A stretch of 64,000 bases of DNA from Yokenella regensburgei ATCC 49455 (GCF_000735455.1 NZ_JMPS01000068.1:22417-86416); one strand, 5' to 3'. Positions 32,601 through 40,823 are shown, numbered from the stretch's first letter. Notes: generated by a model not told the origin, from the letters alone. Program-made: numbers and translations.

Positions 32601-33037
32601 GGCGTATGCCGCTGCTGGAGTATCTGGCAAGCCACGATCGGGTAGATATTTTGCTCGATACCTTCCCATATACCGGCGGCACGACGACAAACCACGCGGC
32701 GTGGATGGGCGTACCGACCCTGACGTTGTGCGGTGAAACCCTGGCCTGCAGACAGGGCGTTGAAAATATGAACAGTTATGGATTGCACCAGTTTATCGCC
32801 ATGGATAAGGCGGATTTCGTCAGCAAAGCGCTGTACTGGCGCGATCATTTTGACGAACTGAACGCAATTCGACGTGGCATGCGCAGCCAGATCCCGGTGG
32901 AAACTGAAAACGGATTCAGCGCGGCCGGACATCTGGAGTATGCGCTGCGTCACGCATGGGCGCTGTACTGCAAGGGCCAGCCTGCGCAGTCATTTGTGAT
33001 TGAAGAATCAGGCAACGCAGTACCACTAGTACGTTAA
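29687..33037 (+). CDS. methyltransferase-TPR-O-GlcNAc-transferase-like fusion protein
   Basis: A 1116-residue cytoplasmic multidomain enzyme starting at GTG 29687 (GGAAG six bases upstream). Residues about 30-150: a class I SAM methyltransferase core with the glycine motif IMELGCGSAET and an acidic IGIDIDEQ strand. Residues about 190-500: helical and winged-helix segments like the regulatory/PKMT-type extensions of some protein methyltransferases. Residues about 515-700: TPR repeats. Residues 740-1085: an OGT/SPINDLY-type (GT41) catalytic region with HPVSNF (His753), DLSGHT, WIGYPGTSG, FNRPKKINP (Lys919) and DILLDTFPYTGGTTTNH (from 987). The His and Lys correspond to residues important in human OGT. 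It lies between the DxD transferase and sugar-synthesis genes, so O-glycosylation, and perhaps methylation, of flagellin is the likely role. The dual activity is inference. Confidence 0.8.
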   Translation: MKTLYQNRYLTPASLRASAMLSGMETAPSAHARIMELGCGSAETLIAHARAWPQSVCIGIDIDEQLIAQAGSTIAALELSNVATYAIGLNDLLAVSPGELDYIILHGVFACLGEAEREAVLAWCQQHLAANGIISLRHAVLPGGSEAQQLRDALAFHIQRGDANDSPLVSARAMLGWMALTLPEGSLRQTVLEAEALDDNALTVQWLLEPAPARWYSEFCQQLAGQGLYPLGDALPHASLAIACGESIHQLHSAIASGTSHAIAQQYLDIATGRGERVTLLTTQAERGVPAEPNLARLEDLHWAGNFTRMVTDKGFIANGHLSASGQPLSTENPVMLQILDLLGAAWPLSLSVEQLIFNTRLPEKNDEVREPVLAALTELFLLRPEGLHWSAEPGPYNANSQNTLLVLGDSELTNLWGVGVEVTAGEREYLAGAMTTVDDESWQHFLSLRAKGVLIGSAQAWKVAIQRFLREGTLSRLKPMITTLLLLSVGMKRGGLLADNVGVPELPAPEDDGAIDELYSHVNLLIRQGKSQQAREYTFALLNESPDDLHILRCYSRTCVLTSAWQEALSALCQLMGHFCSSLDIYYDLATALQKTGDRHHAQKIIHGLLRLDSKSAGFWHSLATLHQMQGQAQLAEKCSREAFRHQPNNARYLGTLGVILSDNQKLDEARYFLEKALELKPNDFDCFTSLLFVLTHDHTVTAQQQLEMHKEYGRRVDAWAAGEMLEHYAPVDKNPTRKLRIGFVSGDLRNHPVSNFLLPFWDSFNREHFELVGYNASPTHDWMTDRLQAGAVLWRNVELMSDVELAKQINADAIDILIDLSGHTTYTRIPAFALRPAPVQMTWIGYPGTSGIAAMDYRLLSMGCLNPPGLEKQFLEKVIYVPMDKLFSPEKNSPEISELPALSKGYITFGSFNRPKKINPEVLQLWASILTQYPQSRLHIGFMDDERIRRQITRQLVELGVAEERLSFQGRMPLLEYLASHDRVDILLDTFPYTGGTTTNHAAWMGVPTLTLCGETLACRQGVENMNSYGLHQFIAMDKADFVSKALYWRDHFDELNAIRRGMRSQIPVETENGFSAAGHLEYALRHAWALYCKGQPAQSFVIEESGNAVPLVR

Positions 33038-33091
33038 CAGGTTAAACAGGCGATTTTCGGTTTCAACTACACCGTCTCGCAGAGGTCATTG

Positions 33092-34225
33092 ATGAAAGAT
33101 ATCTACGTCACCAGCCCACTACTGCCTCCTCTGGAGGAGTTTATTCCGTACCTGGAGAAAATCTGGGACAACAAAAATCTCACCAACGGGGGAGAGTGGC
33201 ACCAGCGCCTGGAAAAAGAGCTGGCTGAGTATCTGGGCGTGGAGCATTTGTGCTTGTTTGCCAATGGCACCCTGGCATTGTTAACGGCGCTGCAGGCGCT
33301 GCGTATCACCGGCGAAGTGATAACCACACCGTACTCGTTCGTCGCTACCTCACATTCGCTGCTGTGGAACGGGTTAACGCCGGTATTTGCCGATATCGAC
33401 CCGGTCACCTGCAACATCGATCCGGATAAACTGGAGGCGCTGATCACACCGGCTACCTCCGCTATTCTGCCGGTGCACTGCTATGGCATTCCGTGCGACG
33501 TCGATAAAATTCAGTCGATTGCCGATGCCTGGGGACTGAAAGTGATATATGACGCGGCTCACGCGTTTGGGGTGAAGAAGAATAACCAGAGCGTGCTGAA
33601 CTACGGCGATCTCTCCATCCTGAGCTTCCACGCGACCAAGGTGTTCAACACCTTTGAAGGCGGCGCGATTATCTGCCCGGATGCCCGCATGAAGCAGCGC
33701 ATCGATTATCTGAAAAACTTTGGTTTTGCCGGCGAAACTACCGTGGTGGCACCGGGGATTAACGCCAAAATGAACGAAGTGCAGGCGGCGTTTGGCCTGG
33801 TACAGCTCGGGCATATTGATAACGCACTGGCGAGCCGGGCGGAGATATACCAGCGTTACTGCGAATGGCTCAGTGATATTCCCGGCATCAGCATGTTCTC
33901 TGTGACCGATGACGTAGAATGGAACCACGCTTATTTCCCGATTCGCATTGAGAGCGAGTTTCCGGTAAGCCGTGACTGGGTGTATGACGCGCTGAAAGCG
34001 CAGGGAATATACTCGCGCCGCTATTTCTATCCGCTCATCAGCTCCTTCTCAATGTACCGACACTTGCCGTCGGCGCAGCCGGATACATTACCGGTCGCCA
34101 ATGACATTTCGGAGAAAATATTGTGTCTGCCGATCTTCCCTTATTTAAGCATCGACGATCAGGCGCGGGTGGTGAATATTATCCGTGAGCAGGCAGGATT
34201 AGCCATGGTGGATAAAGTGGCATGA
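33092..34225 (+). CDS. DegT/DnrJ/EryC1-family sugar aminotransferase
   Basis: PLP-dependent aminotransferase of 377 residues that typically converts a nucleotide-linked keto-deoxysugar to an amino sugar with glutamate as donor. The motifs are GTLALLTALQAL near 59-70, HCYGIPCDVD, the PLP-contacting VIYDAAHAFG (151-160) and the Schiff-base Lys183 in SFHATKVFNTFEGG. The ATG at 33092 has AGAGG upstream; a TTG one codon earlier is less likely. It overlaps the following acetyltransferase by four bases (ATGA). The pair resembles VioA/VioB- or FdtB/FdtC-type steps to an N-acylated 4-amino-4,6-dideoxyhexose. No dehydratase is present here, so the keto-sugar would come from rml or ECA genes elsewhere (inference). 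Confidence 0.85.
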   Translation: MKDIYVTSPLLPPLEEFIPYLEKIWDNKNLTNGGEWHQRLEKELAEYLGVEHLCLFANGTLALLTALQALRITGEVITTPYSFVATSHSLLWNGLTPVFADIDPVTCNIDPDKLEALITPATSAILPVHCYGIPCDVDKIQSIADAWGLKVIYDAAHAFGVKKNNQSVLNYGDLSILSFHATKVFNTFEGGAIICPDARMKQRIDYLKNFGFAGETTVVAPGINAKMNEVQAAFGLVQLGHIDNALASRAEIYQRYCEWLSDIPGISMFSVTDDVEWNHAYFPIRIESEFPVSRDWVYDALKAQGIYSRRYFYPLISSFSMYRHLPSAQPDTLPVANDISEKILCLPIFPYLSIDDQARVVNIIREQAGLAMVDKVA

Positions 34226-34860
34226 GACTCGGTATTTATGGTGCGGGCGGGCAGGGCCGGGAGACGTTGGTTCTGGCGCGCCAAATTAACCGGCTTTCAT
34301 TTCGCTGGAGCGCAATATTCTTTATTGATGATGTGACCGGGGAAAAGGTTATCAGTGGTGCCGATGTAGTGCGCTTTGCTGACCTCGACTTCAGTAATCT
34401 GGAGATTAGCATTGCGTTGGGCGAGCCTTTTCAGCGGCAGAGGCTCGCCGAAAAAGTGGCACCAAAAGCACCGCTGGCGACGCTTATACACCCTGGGGTG
34501 TTTGTCCCGGAGGATTCATTGATTGGTCAGGGCAGTATCCTGGCTCAGGGCGTTTTTCTCTCCTGTGACGTTACCCTCGGTGAGAACGTCCTTGTTCAGC
34601 CGAACGCTTATATCAGCCATGACTGTGAGATTGGTCCACACAGCGTCATCAGCAGCCAGGTCTCACTGGGAGGGCGCACCCGAATTGGCGCCCGGAATTT
34701 CCTTGGGATGAACGCGGTGGTGAAAGAGAAAGTCACCCTCGGAGACGATGTGGTGATCGGCATGGGCGCGGTGGTACTTGATGATATTGCGGATAGCCGC
34801 GTTGCGTTTGGTCATCCTGCGCGAATTCAACGTATGAACAATAAACGGATTTTTAGCTAA
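34222..34860 (+). CDS. PglD/NeuD-like sugar O/N-acetyltransferase
   Basis: A 212-residue left-handed beta-helix acyltransferase. The N-terminal part (MRLGIYGAGGQGRETLVLAR) is the Rossmann-like nucleotide-sugar binding domain of the PglD/NeuD family. Residues about 90-205 are hexapeptide repeats (for example LIGQGSILAQGVFLSCDVTLG, then VLVQPNAYISHDCEIG and VTLGDDVVIGMGAVV), including the His of the SHD stretch that acts as catalytic base in PglD. It overlaps the aminotransferase by four bases, so the two probably act on the same sugar nucleotide, amination then N-acetylation or other N-acylation. Confidence 0.83.
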   Translation: MRLGIYGAGGQGRETLVLARQINRLSFRWSAIFFIDDVTGEKVISGADVVRFADLDFSNLEISIALGEPFQRQRLAEKVAPKAPLATLIHPGVFVPEDSLIGQGSILAQGVFLSCDVTLGENVLVQPNAYISHDCEIGPHSVISSQVSLGGRTRIGARNFLGMNAVVKEKVTLGDDVVIGMGAVVLDDIADSRVAFGHPARIQRMNNKRIFS

Positions 34861-34888
34861 ACGGAACCGTCGTTTCAGCGGGCATATT

Positions 34889-34911
34889 GCCGTAGCACGG
34901 GGTGCTACGGC
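34889..34911 (+). terminator. hairpin at the end of the modification island
   Basis: GCCGTAGCAC-ggg-GTGCTACGGC, a perfect 10-bp stem 28 bases past the last island stop codon. It lacks a strong T-run, so read-through into fliA is possible. Confidence 0.65.
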
Positions 34912-35023
34912 ATGATAAATGTTTAACTTTGGTAAAAATTAATATCTTAATATTCAATAAATTGAAATATAACCTGCAAATAAACGCGTATTTAGACCAC
35001 TATTCTAGCGATTAAAACACCTG

Positions 35024-35048
35024 TAGAAACGGATAATCATGCCGATAA
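35024..35048 (+). promoter_or_regulatory. sigma-28 promoter element of fliA
   Basis: TAGAAA (35024-35029) and GCCGATAA (35041-35048) with FliA-type spacing, 25 bases before the fliA start codon. The same arrangement precedes E. coli fliA, where FliA boosts its own gene beside an FlhDC-dependent promoter. Confidence 0.75.
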
Positions 35049-35073
35049 CTCAACTAATGCAGGGCTGTTTATC

Positions 35074-35793
35074 GTGAATTCACTGTATACCGCTGAAGGT
35101 GTAATGGATAAACACTCGCTGTGGCAGCGTTACGTACCTTTGGTGCGCCATGAAGCATTGCGCCTACAGGTGCGGCTGCCGGCGAGCGTGGAACTGGACG
35201 ATCTGCTTCAGGCGGGCGGCATCGGGTTATTGAACGCTGTCGAACGTTACGATGCTCTGCAAGGAACGGCATTTACCACTTACGCAGTGCAACGCATTCG
35301 TGGGGCAATGCTGGACGAACTGCGCAGCCGGGACTGGGTGCCGCGCAGCGTTCGGCGTAACGCCCGTGAAGTGGCGCAGGCGCTGGGGCAGCTGGAGCAA
35401 GAACTGGGGCGCAACGCGACGGAAACTGAGGTCGCGCAGCGGCTCGATATTTCTGTTGAAGATTATCGGCAGATGCTGCTGGATACCAACAATAGCCAGC
35501 TTTTCTCCTACGACGAGTGGCGGGAAGAGCATGGCGATAGTATCGAGCTGGTTACCGAAGAAAATCAGCAGGAAAACCCGTTATTCCAGTTACTGGAGAG
35601 CGATTTACGCCAGCGCGTGATCGACGCTATTGAAGCGCTTCCGGAACGTGAACAACTGGTACTAACGCTTTATTACCAGGAAGAGCTGAATCTCAAAGAG
35701 ATCGGCGCGGTACTGGAAGTGGGCGAGTCGCGGGTGAGTCAATTGCACAGCCAGGCTATTAAACGTCTGCGTACCAAGCTGGGTAGGTTATAG
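35074..35793 (+). CDS. fliA: flagellar sigma factor FliA (sigma-28)
   Basis: Alternative sigma factor that transcribes class III genes including fliC, fliD and the chemotaxis and motor genes; held inactive by FlgM until the hook is complete. It has 239 residues, the E. coli length, from GTG 35074 (MNSLYTAEGVMDKHSLWQRY). Region 2 carries LDDLLQAGGIGLLNAVERY and region 4 ends with LNLKEIGAVLEVGESRVSQL, which recognises the -35 TAAA. The GTG start is conserved with E. coli. The modification island separates it from fliC, its usual close neighbour. Confidence 0.97.
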   Translation: MNSLYTAEGVMDKHSLWQRYVPLVRHEALRLQVRLPASVELDDLLQAGGIGLLNAVERYDALQGTAFTTYAVQRIRGAMLDELRSRDWVPRSVRRNAREVAQALGQLEQELGRNATETEVAQRLDISVEDYRQMLLDTNNSQLFSYDEWREEHGDSIELVTEENQQENPLFQLLESDLRQRVIDAIEALPEREQLVLTLYYQEELNLKEIGAVLEVGESRVSQLHSQAIKRLRTKLGRL

Positions 35794-35855
35794 GGTGGTG
35801 ATGATGTCATCCCCCCTGAAAAATGCCGCACAACCAATGACAACCAGGAGTTATC

Positions 35856-36407
35856 ATGACGGTGCAGCAAGTAAAAAGACGGCCATTAAGCCGCTATTTA
35901 AAAGACTTTAAACACAGCCAAACACATTGTGCACATTGCCACAAACTGCTTGATCGTATCACGCTGGTCCGTCGCGGCGAGATAGTCAACAAAATCGCGA
36001 TTTCACGTCTCGATATCCTCATCAATGAAGAAGAGTGGCAGCTGGAGCGCCCCGACTGGGTGGCGCTGTGCCGCTTCTGCGGCGATCTGTACTGTAAAGA
36101 GCAGAGCGACTACTTCGACATCATTGGCTTCAAACAATACCTGTTCGAGCAGACCGATATGAGTCCGGGCACCGTGCGCGAGTACGTGGTTCGTCTGCGT
36201 CGCCTGGGAAACCACCTGAGCAGCCTCAACGTTTCGCGCGAGTTGCTGAGCGATGGCTATCTGGATGAAAATCTGGCGCCATGGCTACCGCCAACCAGCA
36301 CCAATAATTATCGTATTGCCCTGCGAAAATATGCTCAGTTCCAGACCCATTTTCCAGCGCTAAAAATGCAGAATTTCGCTTATCCGGCAACCTCTGATAT
36401 ATATTAA
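35856..36407 (+). CDS. fliZ: flagellar regulator FliZ
   Basis: DNA-binding regulator that favours motility: it antagonises RpoS at its promoters, blocking curli genes, and in Salmonella activates FlhDC. It has 183 residues, as in E. coli. The N-terminus RRPLSRYLKDFKHSQTHCAHC carries a Cys/His cluster. The C-terminal half resembles a phage integrase core-binding (SAM-like) domain (SPGTVREYVVRLRRLGNHL). It lies 62 bases after fliA in the usual fliAZ operon. Confidence 0.95.
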   Translation: MTVQQVKRRPLSRYLKDFKHSQTHCAHCHKLLDRITLVRRGEIVNKIAISRLDILINEEEWQLERPDWVALCRFCGDLYCKEQSDYFDIIGFKQYLFEQTDMSPGTVREYVVRLRRLGNHLSSLNVSRELLSDGYLDENLAPWLPPTSTNNYRIALRKYAQFQTHFPALKMQNFAYPATSDIY

Positions 36408-36501
36408 ATTTGAATAAGATGTAGCGTAGTGGTTTTTGCCGAATGCGGTGAAAACCTTACACTACCACCAGAATTCAAACATTTGGGGTAACGGGGTCTC
36501 T

Positions 36502-37302
36502 ATGAAATTAGCACTTCTGGGTCGTCAGGCGGTGATGGGTGTCATGGCGGTTGCGCTGATGGCGGGCGTTACGGCAAAAACCTTCGCAGCTGAAAATCTG
36601 TTAAATCAGGTAAAAGAGCGCGGTACGCTGCGTGTTGGTCTTGAGGGGACTTACCCTCCGTTCAGTTTCCAGGGCGATGACGGGAAGCTGACCGGTTTTG
36701 AGGTTGAGTTTGCACAAGAACTGGCCAAACATCTGGGCGTGAAGGCAGATCTGAAACCGACCAAATGGGATGGGATGCTGGCTTCACTCGATTCTAAACG
36801 TATCGATGTGGTGATTAACCAGGTCACTATCTCTCCTGAACGTCAGAAGAAGTATGATTTCTCCACCCCGTATACCGTTTCCGGGATCCAGGCGCTGGTG
36901 AAAAAAGGTAACGAAGGCGTTATCAAAACGGCGGCTGATCTGAAGGGTAAAAAAGTGGGCGTCGGTCTGGGGACGAACTACGAAGAGTGGCTGCGTAAAA
37001 ACGTCCAGGGCGTAGATATTCGTACCTATGATGATGACCCGACCAAGTATCAGGATCTGCGCGTAGGCCGTATCGACGCCATTCTGGTGGACCGTCTGGC
37101 AGCGCTGGATCTGGTGAAGAAAACCAACAATACGCTGGCGGTGACGGGTGAAGCCTTCTCCCGTCAGGAATCCGGTGTGGCATTGCGCAAAGGTAACGAA
37201 GACCTGCTGAAAGCGGTAGACGGTGCCATTGCGGAGATGCAGAAAGACGGTAGCCTGAAGGCGCTCTCTGAGAAGTGGTTTGGCGCTGACGTGACCAAAT
37301 AA
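36502..37302 (+). CDS. tcyJ: cystine/sulfur amino acid-binding protein TcyJ (FliY)
   Basis: Periplasmic solute-binding protein of the TcyJLN ABC importer for L-cystine and related compounds. From the ATG at 36502 it has 266 residues, identical in length to E. coli. The signal peptide is MKLALLGRQAVMGVMAVALM to AKTFAA, followed by the SBP_bac_3 fold with GTYPPFSFQGDDGKLTGFEV. An upstream extension to 36436 is unsupported. A strong terminator separates it from dcyD-tcyL-tcyN. Confidence 0.96.
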   Translation: MKLALLGRQAVMGVMAVALMAGVTAKTFAAENLLNQVKERGTLRVGLEGTYPPFSFQGDDGKLTGFEVEFAQELAKHLGVKADLKPTKWDGMLASLDSKRIDVVINQVTISPERQKKYDFSTPYTVSGIQALVKKGNEGVIKTAADLKGKKVGVGLGTNYEEWLRKNVQGVDIRTYDDDPTKYQDLRVGRIDAILVDRLAALDLVKKTNNTLAVTGEAFSRQESGVALRKGNEDLLKAVDGAIAEMQKDGSLKALSEKWFGADVTK

Positions 37303-37312
37303 CTCCTGTGGT

Positions 37313-37345
37313 AAAAAAAAGGCGCTAACCTTAGCGCCTTTTTTT
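37313..37345. terminator. bidirectional terminator after tcyJ
   Basis: An A8 run, GGCGCTAA-cc-TTAGCGCC and a T7 run: a symmetric, very strong intrinsic terminator. Confidence 0.93.
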
Positions 37346-37395
37346 ATTTACGCTCAACTGAGTGCATAATAAAAATAAACGAGTCAGGAGGTACC

Positions 37396-38382
37396 ATGTC
37401 ATTACAAAATGTCACCCGTTTCCCGCGGCTGGAATTCATCGGCGCGCCGACGCCGCTCGAGTATCTGCCGCGCTTCTCCGATCATCTTGGTCGCGATATT
37501 TTTATTAAACGCGATGATGTCACCCCGATGGCGATGGGGGGCAATAAGCTGCGTAAGCTTGAGTTTCTGGCGGCTGACGCGCTGCGCGAAGGCGCCGACA
37601 CCCTGGTCACCGCAGGAGCCATTCAGTCTAACCACGTGCGCCAGACGGCGGCGGTGGCGGCGAAACTGGGTCTGCACTGCGTGGCGCTGCTGGAAAACCC
37701 GATTGGCACGACGGCGGAAAACTACCTTACTAACGGTAACCGTTTGCTGCTCGACCTGTTCAATACTCAGGTTGAAATGTGCGATGCACTCACTGACCCG
37801 ACGGCGCAGCTCGATGAGTTAGCCACTCGCCTGGAAGCGCAGGGATTCCGTCCGTACGTTATTCCGGTAGGCGGTTCGAACGCGCTGGGGGCGATGGGCT
37901 ACGTGGAATGCGCCATGGAAATTGCCCAGCAGTGCGAAGGCATTGTCTCCCTTTCCTCCGTTGTGGTGGCATCCGGTAGCGCCGGCACGCACGCCGGACT
38001 GGCGGTAGGGCTTGAACACCTGATGCCGGAAATCGAACTGATTGGCGTCACGGTCTCTCGCAAAGTGGCTGAACAAAAACCGAAGGTAGTGACGCTCCAG
38101 CAGGCGCTGGCATCCAGTCTCGAAATGAAAGCTAGCGCAGATATTCAGCTGTGGGACGAATACTTTTCTCCGGGGTATGGCCTGCCAACGGAAGAGGGGA
38201 TGGAGGCGGTCAAACTGCTGGCGCAGCTTGAAGGCATTCTTCTCGACCCGGTGTACACCGGTAAAGCCATGGCGGGGCTCATCGACGGTATCAGCCAGAA
38301 ACGCTTTAAGGATGACGGAGCTGTCCTGTTTGTTCATACGGGCGGCGCACCGGCGCTCTTTGCCTATCATCCACACATTTAA
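37396..38382 (+). CDS. dcyD: D-cysteine desulfhydrase DcyD
   Basis: PLP enzyme that breaks D-cysteine to pyruvate, sulfide and ammonia, detoxifying it and freeing sulfur. It has 328 residues as in E. coli. The PLP-binding lysine lies in [18 protein letters not shown], with [18 protein letters not shown] and the glycine loop [11 protein letters not shown] for the phosphate. AGGAGG precedes the ATG. It is followed within 15 bases by tcyL, so sulfur uptake and release are probably co-expressed. Confidence 0.96.
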   Translation: MSLQNVTRFPRLEFIGAPTPLEYLPRFSDHLGRDIFIKRDDVTPMAMGGNKLRKLEFLAADALREGADTLVTAGAIQSNHVRQTAAVAAKLGLHCVALLENPIGTTAENYLTNGNRLLLDLFNTQVEMCDALTDPTAQLDELATRLEAQGFRPYVIPVGGSNALGAMGYVECAMEIAQQCEGIVSLSSVVVASGSAGTHAGLAVGLEHLMPEIELIGVTVSRKVAEQKPKVVTLQQALASSLEMKASADIQLWDEYFSPGYGLPTEEGMEAVKLLAQLEGILLDPVYTGKAMAGLIDGISQKRFKDDGAVLFVHTGGAPALFAYHPHI

Positions 38383-38397
38383 CGCAGACTTACGCTA

Positions 38398-39066
38398 ATG
38401 CACGAAAGTATTCATCTGGTTATGGAATCACTGCCTTATCTGCTGAAAGGGGCGGTCTTTACGCTACAGCTCAGCATCGGCGGGATGATTTTTGGTCTGC
38501 TGCTGGGCTTTGTTCTCGCCCTGATGCGTATGTCGGCTATCTGGCCGGTGCGCTGGCTGGCGCGCTGCTATATCTCTATTTTCCGCGGCACGCCGCTGAT
38601 TGCCCAGCTGTTTATGATTTACTACGGTCTGCCGCAGTTTGGCATCGAGCTGGATCCGATCCCCGCCGCGATGATTGGTCTGTCGCTTAACACCGCAGCC
38701 TATACGTCCGAAACCCTGCGTGCGGCGATTTCGTCTATCGACAAAGGGCAGTGGGAAGCGGCGGCCAGTATCGGCATGACGCCGTGGCAAACGCTGCGTC
38801 GGGCGATCCTGCCGCAGGCCGCTCGCGTGGCGTTGCCACCGCTGTCGAACAGCTTTATCAGCCTGGTGAAGGATACCTCGCTTGCTGCCACCATTCAGGT
38901 GCCAGAGCTGTTCCGTCAGGCGCAGCTTATCACCTCGCGTACGCTGGAGGTGTTCACCATGTATCTGGCCGCTTCACTGATTTACTGGGTGATGGCGACG
39001 GTGCTCTCGGCGCTGCAGAACTACTTTGAAAATCAGCTTAATCGTCAGGAGCGTGATCCAAAATGA
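38398..39066 (+). CDS. tcyL: cystine ABC transporter permease TcyL
   Basis: Inner-membrane permease (YecS) of the TcyJLN cystine importer. It has 222 residues, with about five helices and the ABC-permease EAA loop (EAAASIGMTPWQTLRRAILPQA) that docks the ATPase. It lies 15 bases downstream of dcyD and overlaps tcyN by four bases (ATGA). Confidence 0.96.
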   Translation: MHESIHLVMESLPYLLKGAVFTLQLSIGGMIFGLLLGFVLALMRMSAIWPVRWLARCYISIFRGTPLIAQLFMIYYGLPQFGIELDPIPAAMIGLSLNTAAYTSETLRAAISSIDKGQWEAAASIGMTPWQTLRRAILPQAARVALPPLSNSFISLVKDTSLAATIQVPELFRQAQLITSRTLEVFTMYLAASLIYWVMATVLSALQNYFENQLNRQERDPK

Positions 39067-39815
39067 GTGCGATTGACGTTAAAAATCTGGTGAAGAAATT
39101 TCACGGCCAGACGGTACTGCACGGGATCGATCTCGAAGTGCAGGAGGGCGAAGTGGTGGCCATCATCGGCCCCAGCGGTTCCGGGAAAACGACGCTTCTG
39201 CGGAGTATCAATCTGCTGGAGCAGCCGGAGAGCGGGACGATTCGCGTCGGTGATATCACCATTGATACCGCCAAACCTATCAGCCAGCAGAAAGGGCTTA
39301 TCCGCCGTCTTCGCCAGCATGTGGGCTTTGTCTTCCAGAACTTTAACCTGTTCCCGCATCGTACGGTGCTGGAAAACATTGTTGAAGGCCCGGTGATTGT
39401 AAAGGGTGAAAACAAAGAAGAGGCGCAGGCTCGCGCTCGCGCGCTGCTGGCAAAAGTCGGACTCGCGGGTAAAGAGACCAGCTATCCGCGCCGTCTTTCC
39501 GGTGGACAGCAGCAGCGGGTGGCGATTGCCCGTGCGCTGGCGATGCGTCCGGACGTGATTTTATTCGATGAACCGACGTCGGCGCTCGATCCTGAGCTGG
39601 TCGGTGAGGTGCTGAACACCATCCGCCAGTTGGCGCAGGAGAAACGCACGATGGTTATCGTCACCCATGAAATGAGCTTTGCGCGTGACGTAGCCGACCG
39701 GGCCATTTTCATGGATCAGGGGCGTATCGTTGAGCAGGGTAACGCTAAATCGTTATTCGCCAATCCGCAGCAGCCTCGCACCCGTCAGTTTCTCGAAAAA
39801 TTTCTGATGCAGTAA
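39063..39815 (+). CDS. tcyN: cystine ABC transporter ATPase TcyN
   Basis: ATP-binding subunit (YecC) of the cystine importer, 250 residues as in E. coli. Walker A GPSGSGKTTLLRS, Q-loop FVFQNFNLFP, signature RLSGGQQQRVAIARAL, Walker B VILFDEPTSALD and the switch His in VTHEMSF are all intact. It is the last gene of dcyD-tcyL-tcyN, with a four-base overlap with the permease. Confidence 0.97.
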   Translation: MSAIDVKNLVKKFHGQTVLHGIDLEVQEGEVVAIIGPSGSGKTTLLRSINLLEQPESGTIRVGDITIDTAKPISQQKGLIRRLRQHVGFVFQNFNLFPHRTVLENIVEGPVIVKGENKEEAQARARALLAKVGLAGKETSYPRRLSGGQQQRVAIARALAMRPDVILFDEPTSALDPELVGEVLNTIRQLAQEKRTMVIVTHEMSFARDVADRAIFMDQGRIVEQGNAKSLFANPQQPRTRQFLEKFLMQ

Positions 39816-40070
39816 ACCTCTGCGCGCCGCAGCCTGCCTGTGGCGCGTCTCTATACCAATTTTGTTAAGCGGCGCTAATGAATTCAGCGCGGCAGGACAT
39901 TTTCTCTCTTTACATCAGGCCGTCGGGTAATAAAGTGCTCAGGTATGATATTTTGCGCTTATAAATAAGTAATATGTGTTAATTTCTTATATTCATAATA
40001 ATGATGAAACCTGACGCGGCAGATAGCAAAAGCAGGCGGGGTTTATTACTCTGGGGTTTATTTGGCAGGT

Positions 40071-40796
40071 ATGAGGGATTACGACTTTTTCAAATGGCGG
40101 CGGGATATGCTGCAGCACTTTCAGACGTTAACCAGCAGCGAGCAGATCTATAAACTGCTGCAGCAGCAAACTGAGCTGCTGGAGTATGATTATTTCTCGC
40201 TTTGTGTGCGCCACCCGGTGCCGTTTACGCGTCCAAAGGTGTCAATACACACCAGTTATCCGGAACGCTGGATAAATCAGTACATGGCGGAAAACTTTCA
40301 GGCGATAGATCCTGTATTAAAGGTGGAGAATTTCTGTCGCGGCCATTTACCCTGGGACGATACGCTATTTCGTGACGCGACCACGCTGTGGGAGGCGGCT
40401 CGTGATAACGGCGTATGCAAAGGTGTTACACAATGCCTGATGCTGCCCAACAGGGCGATGGGCTTCTTCTCTGTTTCACGCGAGAATACGAAGGTGAAAA
40501 ATCCTTGTTCTGACGACGAAATGGAGCTGCGCCTGCAAACGCTGGTCGAATTAAGCCTGTTGACGCTGCTGCGTCTGGATGACGACATGGTTACGCCGCC
40601 GGAGATGCGTTTCAGTAAGCGTGAGCTGGAGATCCTGAAGTGGACCGCAGAAGGGAAAACGTCGGCGGAAATTGCCATGATCCTCTCTATCTCTGAGAAT
40701 ACGGTGAATTTCCATCAGAAAAATATGCAGAAGAAATTTAATGCGCCGAATAAGACGCAGATTGCCTGTTATGCAGCAGCGACGGGAATAATCTGA
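40071..40796 (+). CDS. sdiA: LuxR-type quorum-sensing receptor SdiA
   Basis: Solo LuxR receptor that senses acyl-homoserine lactones made by other bacteria; no LuxI-type synthase is visible here. Residues about 15-165 form the autoinducer-binding domain (EYDYFSLCVRHPVPFTRPKV, with the YPERWI ligand-contact region). Residues 175-240 form a LuxR helix-turn-helix almost identical to E. coli (TAEGKTSAEIAMILSISENT). From the ATG at 40071 it has 241 residues (240 in E. coli). An in-frame TTG at 40062 has a better spaced GGGG and cannot be excluded. Confidence 0.95.
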   Translation: MRDYDFFKWRRDMLQHFQTLTSSEQIYKLLQQQTELLEYDYFSLCVRHPVPFTRPKVSIHTSYPERWINQYMAENFQAIDPVLKVENFCRGHLPWDDTLFRDATTLWEAARDNGVCKGVTQCLMLPNRAMGFFSVSRENTKVKNPCSDDEMELRLQTLVELSLLTLLRLDDDMVTPPEMRFSKRELEILKWTAEGKTSAEIAMILSISENTVNFHQKNMQKKFNAPNKTQIACYAAATGII

Positions 40797-40823
40797 GGCT
40801 CGCGTGGTTCTGCGTGCAGACAC

